Assembly: GCA_005408345.1 (NCBI GenBank)
Contig: SEMN01000803.1
Span: 124,001 to 188,000 of the forward strand
Direction: 5' to 3'
Origin: Macquaria australasica
Lineage: Eukaryota; Chordata; Actinopteri; Centrarchiformes; Percichthyidae
Length of the DNA: 64,000 bases
The position numbers were made by a program, and so were the translations under genes. Under the pieces are notes generated by a model. It had not been told where the DNA came from and made no database searches. It saw only the letters and a program-made list of their open reading frames with translations. Below, piece after piece: positions 41,851-55,337 of this stretch. Each line of letters opens with the position of its first letter. Within the stretch, counting starts at the first letter, position 1.

Positions 41851-43686
41851 TAGCTCAACCTAACACTGGCTGCTTCACGTACACAAGCAGAATGCCACAT
41901 AACATCCCAAACATTGCGTGATTTATTTTTATTTCAATATACTGCTGATTTTTTTAATCTTTCTTACTTCCTCAAACAGCTAGATTGATGGAGGCAAAAA
42001 CATCAGGAATTACCAACTGAGAGACAGGAAACAAAATATACACAGAAGAAAACAAAAGGGCTTTAAAAAGGTACAAGGTATATCTGTGGTGATGATGTTA
42101 ATCAATGCTTTGAGCTCTATCCGTGAAGCCGGAGCTGCTTATGTGAGCATCAAAGCAGTGTAACTCACCCAATATAAACTATTTGAGAAACACAGATACC
42201 ACAGCCCTTCACCCACATAGATACAATCCCTGAATTTAAATAAGGCTCGGCGACATTTAATAGTGACAGCACGGGACAAAACAAATCTCAACACATTTCA
42301 ACTGCTGACAGTTTTACCAGAAATCCTTCACCAAAACACAGGGATAAGCTCCATCACTTGTCAACTACAGCACAATTAAAACTACTGCCTGCATTGATTC
42401 CTCTTATTGTCCATGATTTTCCACACCTAAAATATGTTCCTCTCGCATTATAATGTGAATTAAAAGGATTAAAAGCTTATTCAGAGTGAAGTCATGCATT
42501 GATCGGTCGCAATAAGTGATTTTGTTTAGTCAAAATGTCACCTAGTGTATTACCCAACTTCAGGTATTTGCACATTTTCTGCATTCCTGTATTCATGAAC
42601 AAGCGTGAATAGCTTTTTTTCTGAGCTGAAATGAAATGCAGCTACACTGTATGCTCAAACTAAGACTTCGTGCAGCAAATGGACAATTTGCTGGACTGTA
42701 AATTTGTGCCTGCATTTCACAGAGTCCTGCTCACATTCAGATTTTGGCAACTCGATGTACATCAGTCTGTACACCTGAAATGGTTTGCAGATTGCTGGTG
42801 CGAGCACAGCACGCTCATGTAGCCATCCCACACTCGCTTGTTTTGTCTTTCTGATGTAAATCTAATGAAACTGACTCTCATGCTTGAACGGGCTACAGCT
42901 CGACGTGCAGGTTTCCGGGTCCTGGCAGAAAAGACTGCACACACTGGGCGGAAAAAAGGAAAATGGAGACATTGTGAATCTATTAAGAGGAGGCGGTTAA
43001 TGAGCTCTCTGTGTGCAGGACATGGGGACATGTTTTGCATATGTGTCAAAATCATTTTTGGAGTCATTTAGGGTGACAAAAAGAATCTGTCAGTGTCCAG
43101 GTTATGTGCTACACCTGGGCATGTTGGTGCCAGAATACTCTAATGGTCGAGGAAACATCCAAACGTTTTTTCAGAATCTAGCAGACAGCCAAGTCCACAT
43201 ATGTTTTCCCAGCGTTGAGACTCTCAGGAGAGAGTGCTGCACAACCTGCTCTGCTGAATCTTACAATTGTTAAATAATAAGAGTCAGTTATATTCAGGTT
43301 ACACTGCAAGCACGGCAGTGTTGGAAAGGTTATCGCACTTCCTGTATAATAGACTCCTTACATTTCACATTCAAATAGGCATTTTTGAATATTCAAATAA
43401 AGCTGTGTTCAGCCTCTCTGAGAACTTTAAAAGGGTCTGTATTAAGGAAAAGGCTTTATCGGCGCAGATTACACTGTTACACAATGAGAACTAATCGCAC
43501 ATGTTGAGTTACAGAAAACAAAGCTCCTGCTGCTTACTGAGATAAGGTAATCCTTCGCAACAAAAGTAGGTGAACAGTGTGACTTCACATTCACAAACAC
43601 ATGCACACACACAATGCATACAAAAAATCCTCACTTCTAACAGTTGTCTACATGATGAGGGGGCAACGGAAAGTGGTAACAGACAG

Positions 43687-43930
43687 TTTAACCCTTGTGT
43701 TTTGTTGTGACTGGCTTTAACGTCCTTATTGTTTGGGGTCCCACAGACCCCACTGATGTATGTGTAAAAATACTAATAGCAATTTTTCCCCTTTAAATAC
43801 CTTTTTCTTTTCTTCTGACCTTATTAAAACCCAATATCTTTTTTTGTTGTTATTACTAGAAGGTCTTTCACAGTTATCATTCATTGTAACATTACTAATG
43901 TTTTGGAGAGAGATGATGAACAAACTGTTA
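43687..43930 (+). repeat. Possible dispersed repeat beginning TTTAACCCTTGTGTT
   Basis: The opening TTTAACCCTTGTGTT and GGGGTCCCACAGACCCCA palindromic motif resemble a teleost repeat that I know only in outline. The rest is low-complexity. Confidence 0.3.
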
Positions 43931-45188
43931 TAAAACTCGAATAACTAACATATGAATAGACTTATTTGGGATTTGGGAGGAACAGAATTATGTAAAAACT
44001 ACTGTCAAACACCAATCACAGATACAGAGCATATGAAAATCCACTGAATTTAACCATGTTTTAAAGCTGGGGTTTAAAGTAATGCGTCAGACTTCTGAAA
44101 CATGTCATCAGTTCAAAATCATGTTTATAACTTACCAATTCTCATAAAATTAGTCATTAAGTATTAAGCTGATAAAACAATGTTAAGTATGTTTTTAAAG
44201 CTGTTAAAGAGGGCAAAGAGAAGGTCTGGGTTAAATAAGACTATATTCCAATGTGCTACGTAGATCTGTGTCTTTACCCAAAATAACTTGGCTCTATTGG
44301 TTTGATGTGAATTTTTCTAAACTTATAAAAGCAGATTTCTCATACTGGACACAAAAGAAATTAGCTTATACTCCGACGATGGTAAATCAAGTAATAGACA
44401 GGCGAGTGACAGAGACAGGAGGCAGCACCACAGGAGACACTTTCATGTTCCTGATTAAGGCGCCTCTAACCCAGAGAAGAGACAGGTGACGACAGCTCAG
44501 ATATAAGCTCACCAGGGAAATCAGTTACCTCCCCACACTAGTCTCTGTATCCCTGTTTTGCTACCCTACGCCCTCCCATTTGCGCGTGCGTGTGTGTCTG
44601 GGTGTGTGCGCACGTCTTTCAGCCGCAGCATCAACAAGAAAATGGAAGCCCAAACTTATTAAGTGCTGAAAATGAGGATTGTGCGGTGAATGGAGATCCC
44701 ATGGCGCATGTCCACAAAGACTTGATGGCAAATAGCCTCGCTTCAGAAGCGGTTCAGCGGTGAGGAGGGCAGACAGAACCACTTCGAATAGATCAATAAT
44801 ACTTGAGGAAAGGCTAGATTCTTATAGTGAACGGTGCTTGCCTAAGGAGCGAGAAATCAAAGAAAACCTAACCTTCTGTGACATTCTGCTTCTCGTCCTT
44901 GTCTTTTCTTTAATAATTTAACAAGTGCTGAATTTTGATTAGCCATATCAAGTAACTGAAATGAGAACAGATCAGTGATTTAATAAGCTCAATCTGTCAT
45001 TACTTGCTGTCAAGAAAAGTAAAGGGAGTGCTGTCATATGGAAAGGTGTGGGAAGGTTTCGGAAAGATTGCTCACTGTACCGCCAGCGTCCCCAAAGCCT
45101 CCTTGTAGCTATTTGGTGATATATGAGCTCTATAGGCTGCTGTTTTGTCAGCTCATTCACTTTGCACACACCCTTAGCTCCTACTTAC

Positions 45189-45417
45189 CAACTATGACAA
45201 GCATATGACTGTATTTGAATTCTGTTACAGTATCAGTTCTTGCTGAGGAGGAAGAGTTCCAGACCAGCTTTTTTACATACACAGCTACATCCTCACTATC
45301 TCCATCTTTCTCTCTCAAGGGAAGGGGTGTAATCATGTCACTGATGGATAACTGACAGCACACTTGCACAACATCCCTTTCACACAGCTTCTCTCTTTTT
45401 GGTGCAGGCTGAACCAT
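45189..45417 (-). other. Open frame with strong splice donor, possible exon of unknown identity
   Basis: A 76-codon open frame starts at an ATG (MVQPAPKREKLCERD) and runs to KYSHMLVIVG with a perfect GTAAGT donor at 45188-45183. It ends in phase 1, the phase needed to join the alcam exon at 39935-40041. It has no signal-peptide-like stretch and no recognised family, and such a match can arise by chance. Confidence 0.15.
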
Positions 45418-45757
45418 GGAAGCACCATTCCAAACGTCAACATTGTGTGCTCTATAATTTCGCTTTTTCCTGCCTACTGTAATTGCCTGTCAGTGTCTTT
45501 ATAGCATAAAACTAAGGACATCAGCTTGTATTTTTTACCGGACTGTCGAGAGCTGGGCGGCAAAAACGTCCATGGCTGAGTGGCTCATTTTTTTTGAAAC
45601 GTGTAATGAGGAAGCACACACAACAAATAGTCCTATATGTTCTGTTCTGTATGTTGCAGTGAAAAGAGGGTGGTCGTAGTATTTCTCCAAAACATTACAC
45701 CTCTCTCACTTTTAGGGGTAGGCTACAGACTTTTTAGCCTCTAGCTTGTGATGGCAA

Positions 45758-45997
45758 AGTCGGTTGGTCAGAAAATCGGTCGGTCCACCACTTTGGTCCA
45801 GACTGAAATCTCAACAGCTGTTGGATGGATTGCCTTGACATTTTGTACAGACCTTCATGTTCCCCAGACGATAACTCCTACAGATTTTGGTGAACCCCTG
45901 ACTTTTCCTCTAGCGCCTCCATGAGGTTGACATTTGTGGTTTTGAGCTATTGGATGGATTGAAATTTGGTACAGACATTCATGTCCCCCTCAGTCTC
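45758..45997 (+). repeat. GGATGGATTGCCATGAAAT-type repeat, copy 1
   Basis: Carries TGTTGGATGGATTGCCTTGA, CCCCTGACTTTTCCTCTAGC and TTGGTACAGACATTCATG. The same blocks recur in the same order at 55338-56115. It is followed directly by a hAT-type fragment. Confidence 0.75.
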
Positions 45998-46198
45998 CTT
46001 GTTTTATGCAATTAACAGTCCAAAACCCAAAGACATTCAGTTTACTTTAATACAGGACAAAGAAAAGCAGCCAATCATTACATTTGAGAAGATGCAACCA
46101 GAGAATATTTGGTATTTTTGCTTGATAAATAATGGCAATGATTTATCGATTACCAAAATAGTTGTTGGATAATTGCTGAAAATCGTTTCAGCTCTAGT
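45998..46198 (+). mobile_element. hAT-type short element, 5'-truncated copy
   Basis: Contains AAAACCCAAAGACATTCAGT, GAGAAGATGCAACCAGAGAA, a GATTTATCGATTACCAAAAT block and the end TCGTTTCAGCTCTA. It matches the 3' two-thirds of the element at 47120-47441. Confidence 0.75.
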
Positions 46199-47119
46199 GC
46201 TGATGTTGACAGTTTGTTCAAGTACTTCGGGGTTGACAAAAGCCACATTGTGTGAAATGAACTGCACTGACGTGTAGATTTCGAGCCATTTTCCAAGCCT
46301 CATTTTATGCCACACCATCTGTTTCAGGGCACAGAAAGCAACCCAACACCCTAAAGATGTTGCCCTGTATCTCTTTGACCTTCAGAAGGGTGTAAAGGTC
46401 TTTTAGAGAGAACCAATCTGAGAAGAAGGTCCATTTATGGACAGAACGACTTGGGATAAAGGTTTCATTTTCTGACAATGTTCCCCACAGGCTCTATCTG
46501 CAGTCCAGCTGAACTAGGCCTGTCTGGTCTTTTTTTGTTTTTAATAAGTGATCCACTCTCTACGGAGTCTTATCTACAAGTTCCATAAGAAACATTGTCC
46601 AAAGTCTAACAGATTTATTAGTTTTATGACGGAAAAAGACTGTGTGATATTTTTTGACATTAATATAACACTGAATTGATGCACAGCCATGCAATATAAA
46701 ATATCGGAATGGGAAATTTGTCTGAAAAAACAGCAGACCAATTTATTTTCCCACTTATGAAATATTATGTTCCCTGTGCAACATATAGACAAGATATCTC
46801 TTTCAAGTGCTGTGTCCTCTCACTTTGAAGGAATTCATCCAGTTCTAAAATTGTAAGCTGGATATCTTCGATATCTTCCAAAACATGCACTGTGAATATG
46901 TCACCCTGGGCTCCAGCAAATGTTTTATAGGCATTACGATTGATCCAGACAATGATCCAGGCAGTGATGTTTGTTATTCTACTTATTAATGAAAAAATTA
47001 AGTCCACATATGATGGCTCAAACACAGAATCCAAAGATTTAACTCAATAATAATGAATAAAAATGTGAAAATCTCTCTGCAGATGCATCGTCTTTGACAC
47101 ATACATTTTGATTTTTGAC

Positions 47120-47441
47120 TAGGGCTGTAACATACTGTACTGAAAATAATCGTTTTCATACAATTAATCTGCAGGCTATTTTCTCCATTAATCAATTAAG
47201 TCCAAGGTGACGTCTTTAAATGTCTTGTTTTGTCCAACCACAAGTCTAAAACCCAAATATATTCAGTTTACAAAATACAGAACAGAAAAAAGCAGCAAAT
47301 CCTCATTGTGGAAAAGCTGGAACCAGAGAATAGTTGGAGTTTTTGATTAAAAATGACTTTAGCGATTGTTCACTTATCAAAACAACTGCACATTTTCTGT
47401 TGATCCAGTAATCAATTAATCCATTAATCGTTTCAGCTCTA
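47120..47441 (+). mobile_element. hAT-type short element, full length
   Basis: Starts TAGGGCTGTAAC and ends GTTTCAGCTCTA, so the ends are short inverted repeats (TAGGGCTG/TAGAGCTG). The flanking octamers TTTTTGAC and TAACTGAC match at 5 of 8 positions, as expected of an aged 8-bp target duplication. It has no ORF and is non-autonomous. Confidence 0.8.
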
Positions 47442-50400
47442 TAACTGACTTGTTTTTCATTCAAAAGGATGAAAAAACAGTACGGCCTTGAGAGCCAGAG
47501 TAAAAATAAATAAATAAACATGTTCACAGCCTGCACTGAGCAGAGCCATGTTTGTCACCTCAGGGCAAAGTAAGCCTGCGTTCTGCTAAGGAAGGAGGAT
47601 GGACAGCAAATGGGGAATTATGTAGAGTATACAACACACAGTATTATTAGTCTGAGTCTATTAAGCATAATGGCTCCCCTCCTTCACCCCAGCAGCATGG
47701 ATACATTTTTAGACCACTGTGCAACCAAACCAACAATAGTGTTCATGCTTGGCAAACAAAATACTCAATCACAGAACTCATATTAATACTGCATGTTATT
47801 CAGGAAAATAAGGCAAAAACTCTAATGTGCATGTAAGAGGTTTTACAAAATATAAGAATGCAGAAGCACAGAGGAGTAAAACTCATGAAAATAACCCTCA
47901 ACTGAGCTCTTCATGAATTTTTATACTTCAATGTACCTGAGCAAAGTATAGCCTAACCTGCTTTACATTCCCCTCTCGCCAGACATAAATTGCAGTTTCC
48001 AGTGTGAATTTTCTAGAGAGACATATAGGTGGCTCGCTCCCCCTCAGGCAAAGAAAACAATGTTTATTTGCTGCATCATGTGTGGTCAACAGACACCTAC
48101 AGACGACAGCAGGCAGGAACAGGGCTAATGCATTGCTTGCAGTCCCACCTGTCGGATGCCCATTGTTGCCTTGTGACTGAAAATGCTCGCTCCATTTTCT
48201 CTGGTTTCAGCCTTGTCCTGAGGAGGGCTCAGTACCTGTGCAGACCTGCTGCTGGGGGATCAGGTTTCTGCTTCCGCCTCTCGTCAGGGATTGAGACGAG
48301 AGGACAAAGAAAGAGAGGAGGACTCAAGAAGGAGGAAAAGATTTATTTTTGCCTTCAGGTGTTTCAAGCCACTAGTGTAATTAATGGCTGGTGCCCTAAA
48401 GAAACATTGTTAAAGAAAAATCTTTCATTTCATATATCTGTCATGTTCAATGCAGGTTTTAAAGGCCCCCCAAAAATATATTTTTTAATCAGCTTCTTAC
48501 TATGACCGAAGGGGTTTAACATGAAAGCAATCTTTTCTGACCAATTCAGATCAGTTTTGGTTATTTCACATGAGAGATTTCTGTATTTGAGTTTTTCTTC
48601 TATGACCCTTTCACTGATTCAAAGTGGGTGGGGCTTAGTTGGAAAATGTTTGAGAAAACAAGGTTTGAAACCAAGTTTTTAGATACTTTCTTTATTTCCT
48701 TTCTTCCTCCTGCCTAATTAATTTCAGAGTGAGCCATTCTGGGTGCACAGAACATGTGTTATATCATGTCTTGTCCGCTTCTGTGATTTCCAACAATTCC
48801 CAGAATACCTGTTGACAATCCCCAGAGAACAGGTAAAAACACTTTGCATCAGCTGTGGGTTCTTCGCGTAGGTGAAGAGAATAATAGCATGTGCACTGTG
48901 GTAATAAGCCCAAAGGAGGAAGTGAGTCCTGCTCTGCAGCTCAAAACACAGGATGTCTCGTGATCGCATTGCATTCTGGTCCATTAAGGACACTGTCAGA
49001 GGAACTTATAGTTTTATTGCCTACACTGGTTTTCACTCTGTTTAAGTAATGAGGAAAGTATGTGATCCTGAGGGACTGGAATCAAAAATTGATATTTCTT
49101 GTCGATGTTTTAGATAGTAAAGTTTTCCATTAAATTTCAATGAGGCTACTGTGGAAATATCTCAACATGGTGTCACATTGTCTGCGTTTGACCCGTTATC
49201 CAAGGTAATAAGAAAAACAGTGCCAAAACAACAAAATAGATCTCATGCTGCCAAGGTAGATTGCCAAAACCTCGTCCCACCACAGTTATCCTCTCATACG
49301 TCCAACAATACACAGAATATTGTGCAAACTGAATTTCTGCATCATCATTTATTGACTAACATTCAAGCTTTGAAGCTGGATAATAAGAGACACAACATAA
49401 GGATTTACAGAATACAGAAAAAAAAATTGCAACAGATTCAAGAACATCTTGCATTTTTCCCTTTGATTAGCAAGTGTGTTTAATTTGAGATTTTAAAAGG
49501 GAACCATTGTCAAGTGTTTTTAATAAATGATGTTCAAGTTCCTTTAAATTACTGTCTCACTCTAAAGATGCTGACAGCACAATCAAAGCGGACAATTCGG
49601 CTTTGATTTAGCTTAAATTGTACTGCTAAGCTTCAGCAAAACACTAAGAAAACTAATATCTGGGGTAAAAAGGTTTTGTTGGTACTGGAGTTAATGGAAG
49701 CATATATAAATGTTACCATAAGGCTTAAAAGCATATGTATATACAATTAGGAAAACACACCTTTTTATATAGAATATCTGTGAAACGGTAGCTAATATTT
49801 TGAATATGCCTCGCCACATTATTGGCAGTATCATTTTGCTACATTTTTCTCTGGGCGAGACAGATGGGAAAGATAAAAGCATATTACAGGTAGGGCGATT
49901 ATCACTCTAAATGACTTGCCATAAGGTTTCCTAGGAATTGATCTTGTGGCATGATCATTAGTCTTTGAAATGCTCTCCTCAATACACTCAACCACACGGG
50001 CATCCGTAAAACCCTCTTTAAAAATGTCATAAATTGCGTCAGCAGATGAGCTGTACGGGTGCAGGGACGGCTCTTAAGACAGCGGCCTGCTTGAGTGATT
50101 GGGTGGTAAGTGCACTCAGAAATCACGTCCATTATATCGTGAATTATGTATTTGAGGGGCGCAGGACACGGGACCTGAGGGGAGAAGTGGTTGTGAGATG
50201 CCTGTGGGTAGACTTGGGGCAGATCATAGGGGAGCTCATGGTCCTGACTCTAAATGTCCACCAACAACCCCCATTAACGACGTGCCATTAAAGGCAACAT
50301 TAGGCCATTAACAAAGCACAGCCACACCGCTTCCTACTTATCCATTAACCCTTCCTAATGTAACTCAGTGCCTAACAGTTTGGCAGTGACTTCATTCTTC

Positions 50401-52318
50401 TGTTTCCGGAAGAGCTGACATTACCTCACCCAAGTCTCTGGGTTATGAATGAACAAGATAGATTTTTAAATTCCCTGTCAGTAGGAAAGACTATTGGACG
50501 CTAATGGATGTCCATGTCTCCACTGTGTCCTGACGACCGTGTTTCTCAGGTAAGAATTCAAAAAACTCCATCACTGCAAAGCCCCCCCTCCCACTGCTCC
50601 CTCCATTGAAAGTAATTTCCTAAAAATAGACATGGCCTGCGAGCAAATCACTAGTTTACGGGGCAAATGGGATTATCAAATAATTTCTAGCTATTAAAAA
50701 GGACAAACTAGGCATTGCCGACTTGAATCCTTCTGCTGCACAGACAAAGCTCATTTTAATTAGGGTTGTGATGTGCAAATGATCGTACAACACCTTTCTG
50801 AGTTAACTTGCTCTTGAGGCTATATGTAGGCTTTGACAGGTCAATCAAGGGTTTAAAACTTTTGGAATAACATTTGAAATAAAAATGGACACATTTTGTA
50901 AAAAAAAAAAAAAAGTTTATATTGCATCTTCATGTTACTATATAAACTAAAAGACAGTTAACTCTAAGCCCTCATCTATTGAATATATGAGTTTATTTCA
51001 AATGTTGCTTTTGTGTAGAGGATAGCAAGGCTGGGGCCCTATTAACTCTCAATTCAGACAATTCAGTGTGATTAGAAACCACTCATTCATTCTCGATTAT
51101 TTCTCTGTAATTTAAATTTGATAACTTTCTCATATGCCAAGGAGTCTTCAAACTTTATTATACTGGAGGATCCCACAAGCCTCATTGAATTTGTCCTGCT
51201 CGCCCATGCCTAATGAAGAGCTTGCATCCACATGCAACGACTCTGCTTCTAATTTGAGTAATTTAATCTTGCAGTTACTGAAACCCTTCTACAAGTCTTT
51301 TTGGGTGGCTAAAGTTGAGCTAAATCTTATATCCAAAGATTATCATCTCTGGCAGGTCTTGGCCAGTGTTCAATGATGTTTCGGCAGCACAGAATAACAC
51401 ACTGTGGGTGTGTGCATGAAAGGCAATGCATGTCCTGTAAACGCCACCTGCGGCTTGATTCGTGTTCGTAGTGTGTATTCTTGGGATTTCAGTGTATCCA
51501 ACTAGACTCACAACATTTCAGTTGCATGCATCTGAGTTCAGCAAAGCCTCAATAACAGGTATTTGATCACATGGTTCCCTGGTGTTTTTACTGGGTTTGA
51601 GATTATGAGGTGCAGATAAATGCACACAGTTTCTCTGAGGGTTTGACTTTCTGTTTGAAAACTCTTTTTTTAGCCTATGTAATTAAAATCACAGACCCCT
51701 TTCCTCCAGCAATCACAAGGAAGTATAATCTACCCAATTAATGCTTAAAAATGATAATATATTAAATGTTTACAGCCTAATAAAAAAAGTGAGGGTTGAA
51801 GAGGTGCAGCAGATGGTGTGATACTCCAGATGGACCCTCTAACAGTGAGTAATTCTTCTCACTAATGAATATAGTGCCCTTTGAATTACTGAAGACTTGG
51901 AACAGAGACCCATAAATCGAAGTGCAAGATATGATTCCTCAGGTTCTTATAACATATTCGTTTTTCTCACCCCGCCCCCCGTTCCATCAGATGTGTTAAT
52001 AGGCAGCTTTAAAATATTCCTGACACATTCAAAATAACCTTCTTGACATCAAAGTGCTCATCGTTCCACCAGGTCTCTTCAAGAGGTATCACATCAGACC
52101 TGAGATATCAGTTTTTTTTTGCATACAGGCCATAAACCTGCCAGCCTTGCCTGCCTGAAGCAACTGAGCCAACTAGAGCAGGACTGGTAGGGTAAGCGTC
52201 TGCTCTCTGGATTATAGACTGAACATCATTTATAATCAATTTCACGATTGGCCTAAAGGATCCTCAGCACTAACGTCATACGGCAGAAGAAAGAGACAGA
52301 CAGACAGACTGGTACTGG

Positions 52319-52632
52319 AATGATTAGTCGATTCACTGATTAATCAATGGACAGAAAATAAATAGTTAACAATTTTGATAAACAATTCACTGTTAATGTC
52401 ACACATAATGCTGGTTCCAACTTGTAAAGTGTAAGGATTTGCTGCTTTTCTCTGTAAATTGAATTTCTTTGGGCTGTTTGTCACACAAAATAAGCAATTT
52501 AAAAGATGTCTCCTTGAGCTCTGGAAATTGAGGTGGATTTTTCACTATTTTCTGACATTATATAAACTAAAAGATGTATTAGTTAAGTGAAAAAAGAAAG
52601 ATAATCAACAGATTATTTGGTAATGAAATTAA
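52319..52632 (-). mobile_element. hAT-type short element, reverse copy
   Basis: Reverse-orientation blocks: GATTAGTCGATTCACTGATT, TGCTGCTTTTCTCTGTAAAT and TTTTTCACTATTTTCTGACA match the complement of the family. It is followed by a 29-bp flank that recurs at 53190-53218. Confidence 0.7.
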
Positions 52633-52661
52633 GACCCATTACAAACCCCCATGCACAACAT

Positions 52662-52950
52662 TAGGGCTGCAACTAATGATGATTTTCACAACTGATTAAT
52701 CAAAATGTCAGAAAATAGTGAAAAACTGTCCATCACAGTTTCTCAGAACCCAAGGTGATATCGATATCAAATGTCTTGTTTTGTCTCACCAACAGTGCCC
52801 ATAGATATTGATTTTACTGTGATATAAAAGAGAGAAAAGCAGCAAATCCTCATTTGGGAAGCTCGAATGAGGGACTAATTATCGATTATCAAAGCTGATA
52901 GTGATACATTTTTTGTCAAAGGATTAATCGGCTAATTGTTTCAACTTTTA
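52662..52950 (+). mobile_element. hAT-type short element, forward copy
   Basis: Starts TAGGGCTGCAACTAATGATG and continues with AAATGTCAGAAAATAGTGAA, AATGTCTTGTTTTGTCTCAC and ATCGATTATCAAAGC. The 3' end is diverged. It is inserted head-to-head between two reverse copies. Confidence 0.75.
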
Positions 52951-52959
52951 ATTTGTTAA

Positions 52960-53189
52960 TTAAGGCGTTTATCAAGTTGAAATGACAGAACCGTCTTACA
53001 CTTTTCTCTGTTTTACAACACTGTAAATGAAACATCTTTGGGGTTGTGGATGGTTGGCCAGATAAAATGAGCAATTTGCACAGTGCACTTTGGTCTCTGG
53101 GAACATGTGATGGGCATTTCCTCTTTATTTTCAGACAGAAATGACAGCTGAATCGGTAATAAAAATAATTGTTAGTTAGCCCTTGCAAA
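52960..53189 (-). mobile_element. hAT-type short element, second reverse copy (partial)
   Basis: Diverged reverse-orientation blocks ACTTTTCTCTGTTTTACAAC, AAAATGAGCAATTTGC and CTCTGGGAACATGTGATGGG correspond to the family. It ends next to the same 29-bp flank as the copy at 52319. Confidence 0.55.
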
Positions 53190-55337
53190 GACCCATGACA
53201 AACCCTCATGCTCAACATATTAGATATGCGAACAGACAGAGCCCTACATGAGGGTCACGATGGAAAACATCCACTGCACCATCAGACTAAAAGCATCCTC
53301 CTACTGGTGGCAAATTCGGTGAATGAGATTATATTTTTATTTTGAAATATTAGCCCAGCTGCCAGCTACAGATTCCACTATTTACCCAAGTGCAATCAGC
53401 TTTTTGTTCGAGTACCTGCCTGCCTGTCTGCGCCATAAGTGCACCCTTTCCTGTAAAAGTTGCCCCGCCCTGTCCCTGCCCCCATGCCTCTCTCAATAGG
53501 AAATCCTTTGAACATCTGTAGTCCATTGGTCCTGGGGGAGCAGTGGTGTTTACTATTATACTATCTGTGTGACCATATTACAGTTGCAGGTGCTGCCTGA
53601 GGGTACCAATCAAACCTGCTGCCAAAACACGCCCATGCTGAAGGCAAATTGAGCCTATTCTACAGCGCTGGCAGCAAACCCACGCACAGCCCTGACCAGA
53701 GCAGTAGAGAAAGAGGGAGATGAATCAGGCCAGGGACCATCACTTTTCTACGTGGGTAAACAAGAATGCATCCACTTATCGATCTTAAAGTGCTTCATTA
53801 GATGCTGCACGAGGTGTGGACTCCCAACACAAAATGGATGATTAATGGAAATATGTGCAACAGTTTTATTATTGTGTGGATTTAATGCAAAGCACCTACT
53901 TTGCTGTATCAATAATGTATGCCTTGTTACACTGTAAACAACAGAAAATATTCACAGGTAGATATTTTCATTTGTTCAGAAGATGGCTTGTGTAACTTTC
54001 ATCTCTGGTAATTGCCACGGCAAGGCTGATAGTTTCACATTAGTTGAGCAAAGAGTCATGTATGCTGTTGCACTCATAATGACAGACCTGACCTTCTAAC
54101 CCTTCACTGTGAAACAGTGCAGGTAATGCTCCCCATTCCAATAAGCCAAACAGGCTGGTTGGTATTAAGAGGGCATGACGGTTTCAAATTGGGTCCTGCT
54201 TCAGCTTCTGGCTCTGGGGGGGTCCTAAAGCCTCTGCTGGCTAAACAGAGCAGAGAGCAGTGGGAGGAATAAATGGAATGCAGATAATACATACAAAGGA
54301 TTATGTACCTGCTTGCACATCAAATCTGTGTGGTTTCACATTTCATACCCACGGACCGACGTCTGCTTTGATGGAGTACTGTGAAAGGTTGGAGATTAAC
54401 ATGCGCTGTCACACTGAGTCCTCCTACGACTTTAGGACTTTCAGATTTACGTAGCAGGATAACCGCTAACATGATTACGCTGACAGGTTTTACTAGTGTG
54501 AACTCCGATGGCGCCAGGCTGGTTTTTGTGTATTCTGTAAAGGGGAAAGTGTTTGCTTATGTGAAATAAATTCACTTATGTCCAAAAGACAATTTATCTT
54601 TTGTCGAAGCAAGGTCACTAATAGTGTTAGTCCTCCTTTTTTTACAAAGACGCATAACAGATAAAACTGTCACAACAAATCCAATCCTGCTCTTTTGTTT
54701 GTGTCTTTTGTTTCTGTAAGATGAGATAACCGTTCTCAGTTTATGTAACTCAGCATATGTCACCGTCGTCTTGGGTACACGGGTCCTTTAAAAGGCACAA
54801 TAATTTCATTAGTAGTGGTTATTACATTTTCTTCTTCCATCATGGCATGAGGAGAAGTCATACATCAAGGTAAGTGCTTTTAACCATCCACCCTGGTGTT
54901 GCACATCTTTAACCGTTCCCCGTTTTGCTTCTTGTCCTGTGTGGTATCCAGAACAAGAGCAGGAGAAGCCCTGCAGATCTAACTGATAGTGAGCAGCAGC
55001 AGAGAAACACCTCAATTCACACAAAACCAGTCAATAAGCGAAAATGTGCCAACACCTCGTCTACCACTGAAAGATATCCACAAAATATAAAAATATCTAC
55101 AATGTGGTCTAAAGAGCTCAGGGGTAAAACATCTCCATGGGAATGTTCTGCACAGACTACCCCCCTTCAAGCAAACTGAGTCAACACACTGTTCAGAAAG
55201 TCCTCTGGAGCAATCGGCTGCTTCTACTGCCGGGTCAGACAAAAAAACACAGGAGCTCGGGGCTCCTGTTTCAGCTCTAGTCTGTAACAAATTTCATGGC
55301 AATCCCCCCCCCCACCCGCCCCATGGCTCCAAGGATA

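Noticed and set aside
43726..43930. GGGGTCCCACAGACCCCA palindrome considered as a regulatory hairpin
   Set aside because: It resembles part of a common dispersed fish repeat, so it needs no special function.
44561..44782. Minus-strand frame starting MVLSALLTAEPLL, considered as the missing alcam signal-peptide exon
   Set aside because: The hydrophobic part is too short and breaks early, and no suitable phase-1 donor follows it.
48029..48505. 158-codon plus-strand frame in the alcam first intron
   Set aside because: No recognisable family, no signal or domain. Plausible chance frame in a locally GC-richer stretch.
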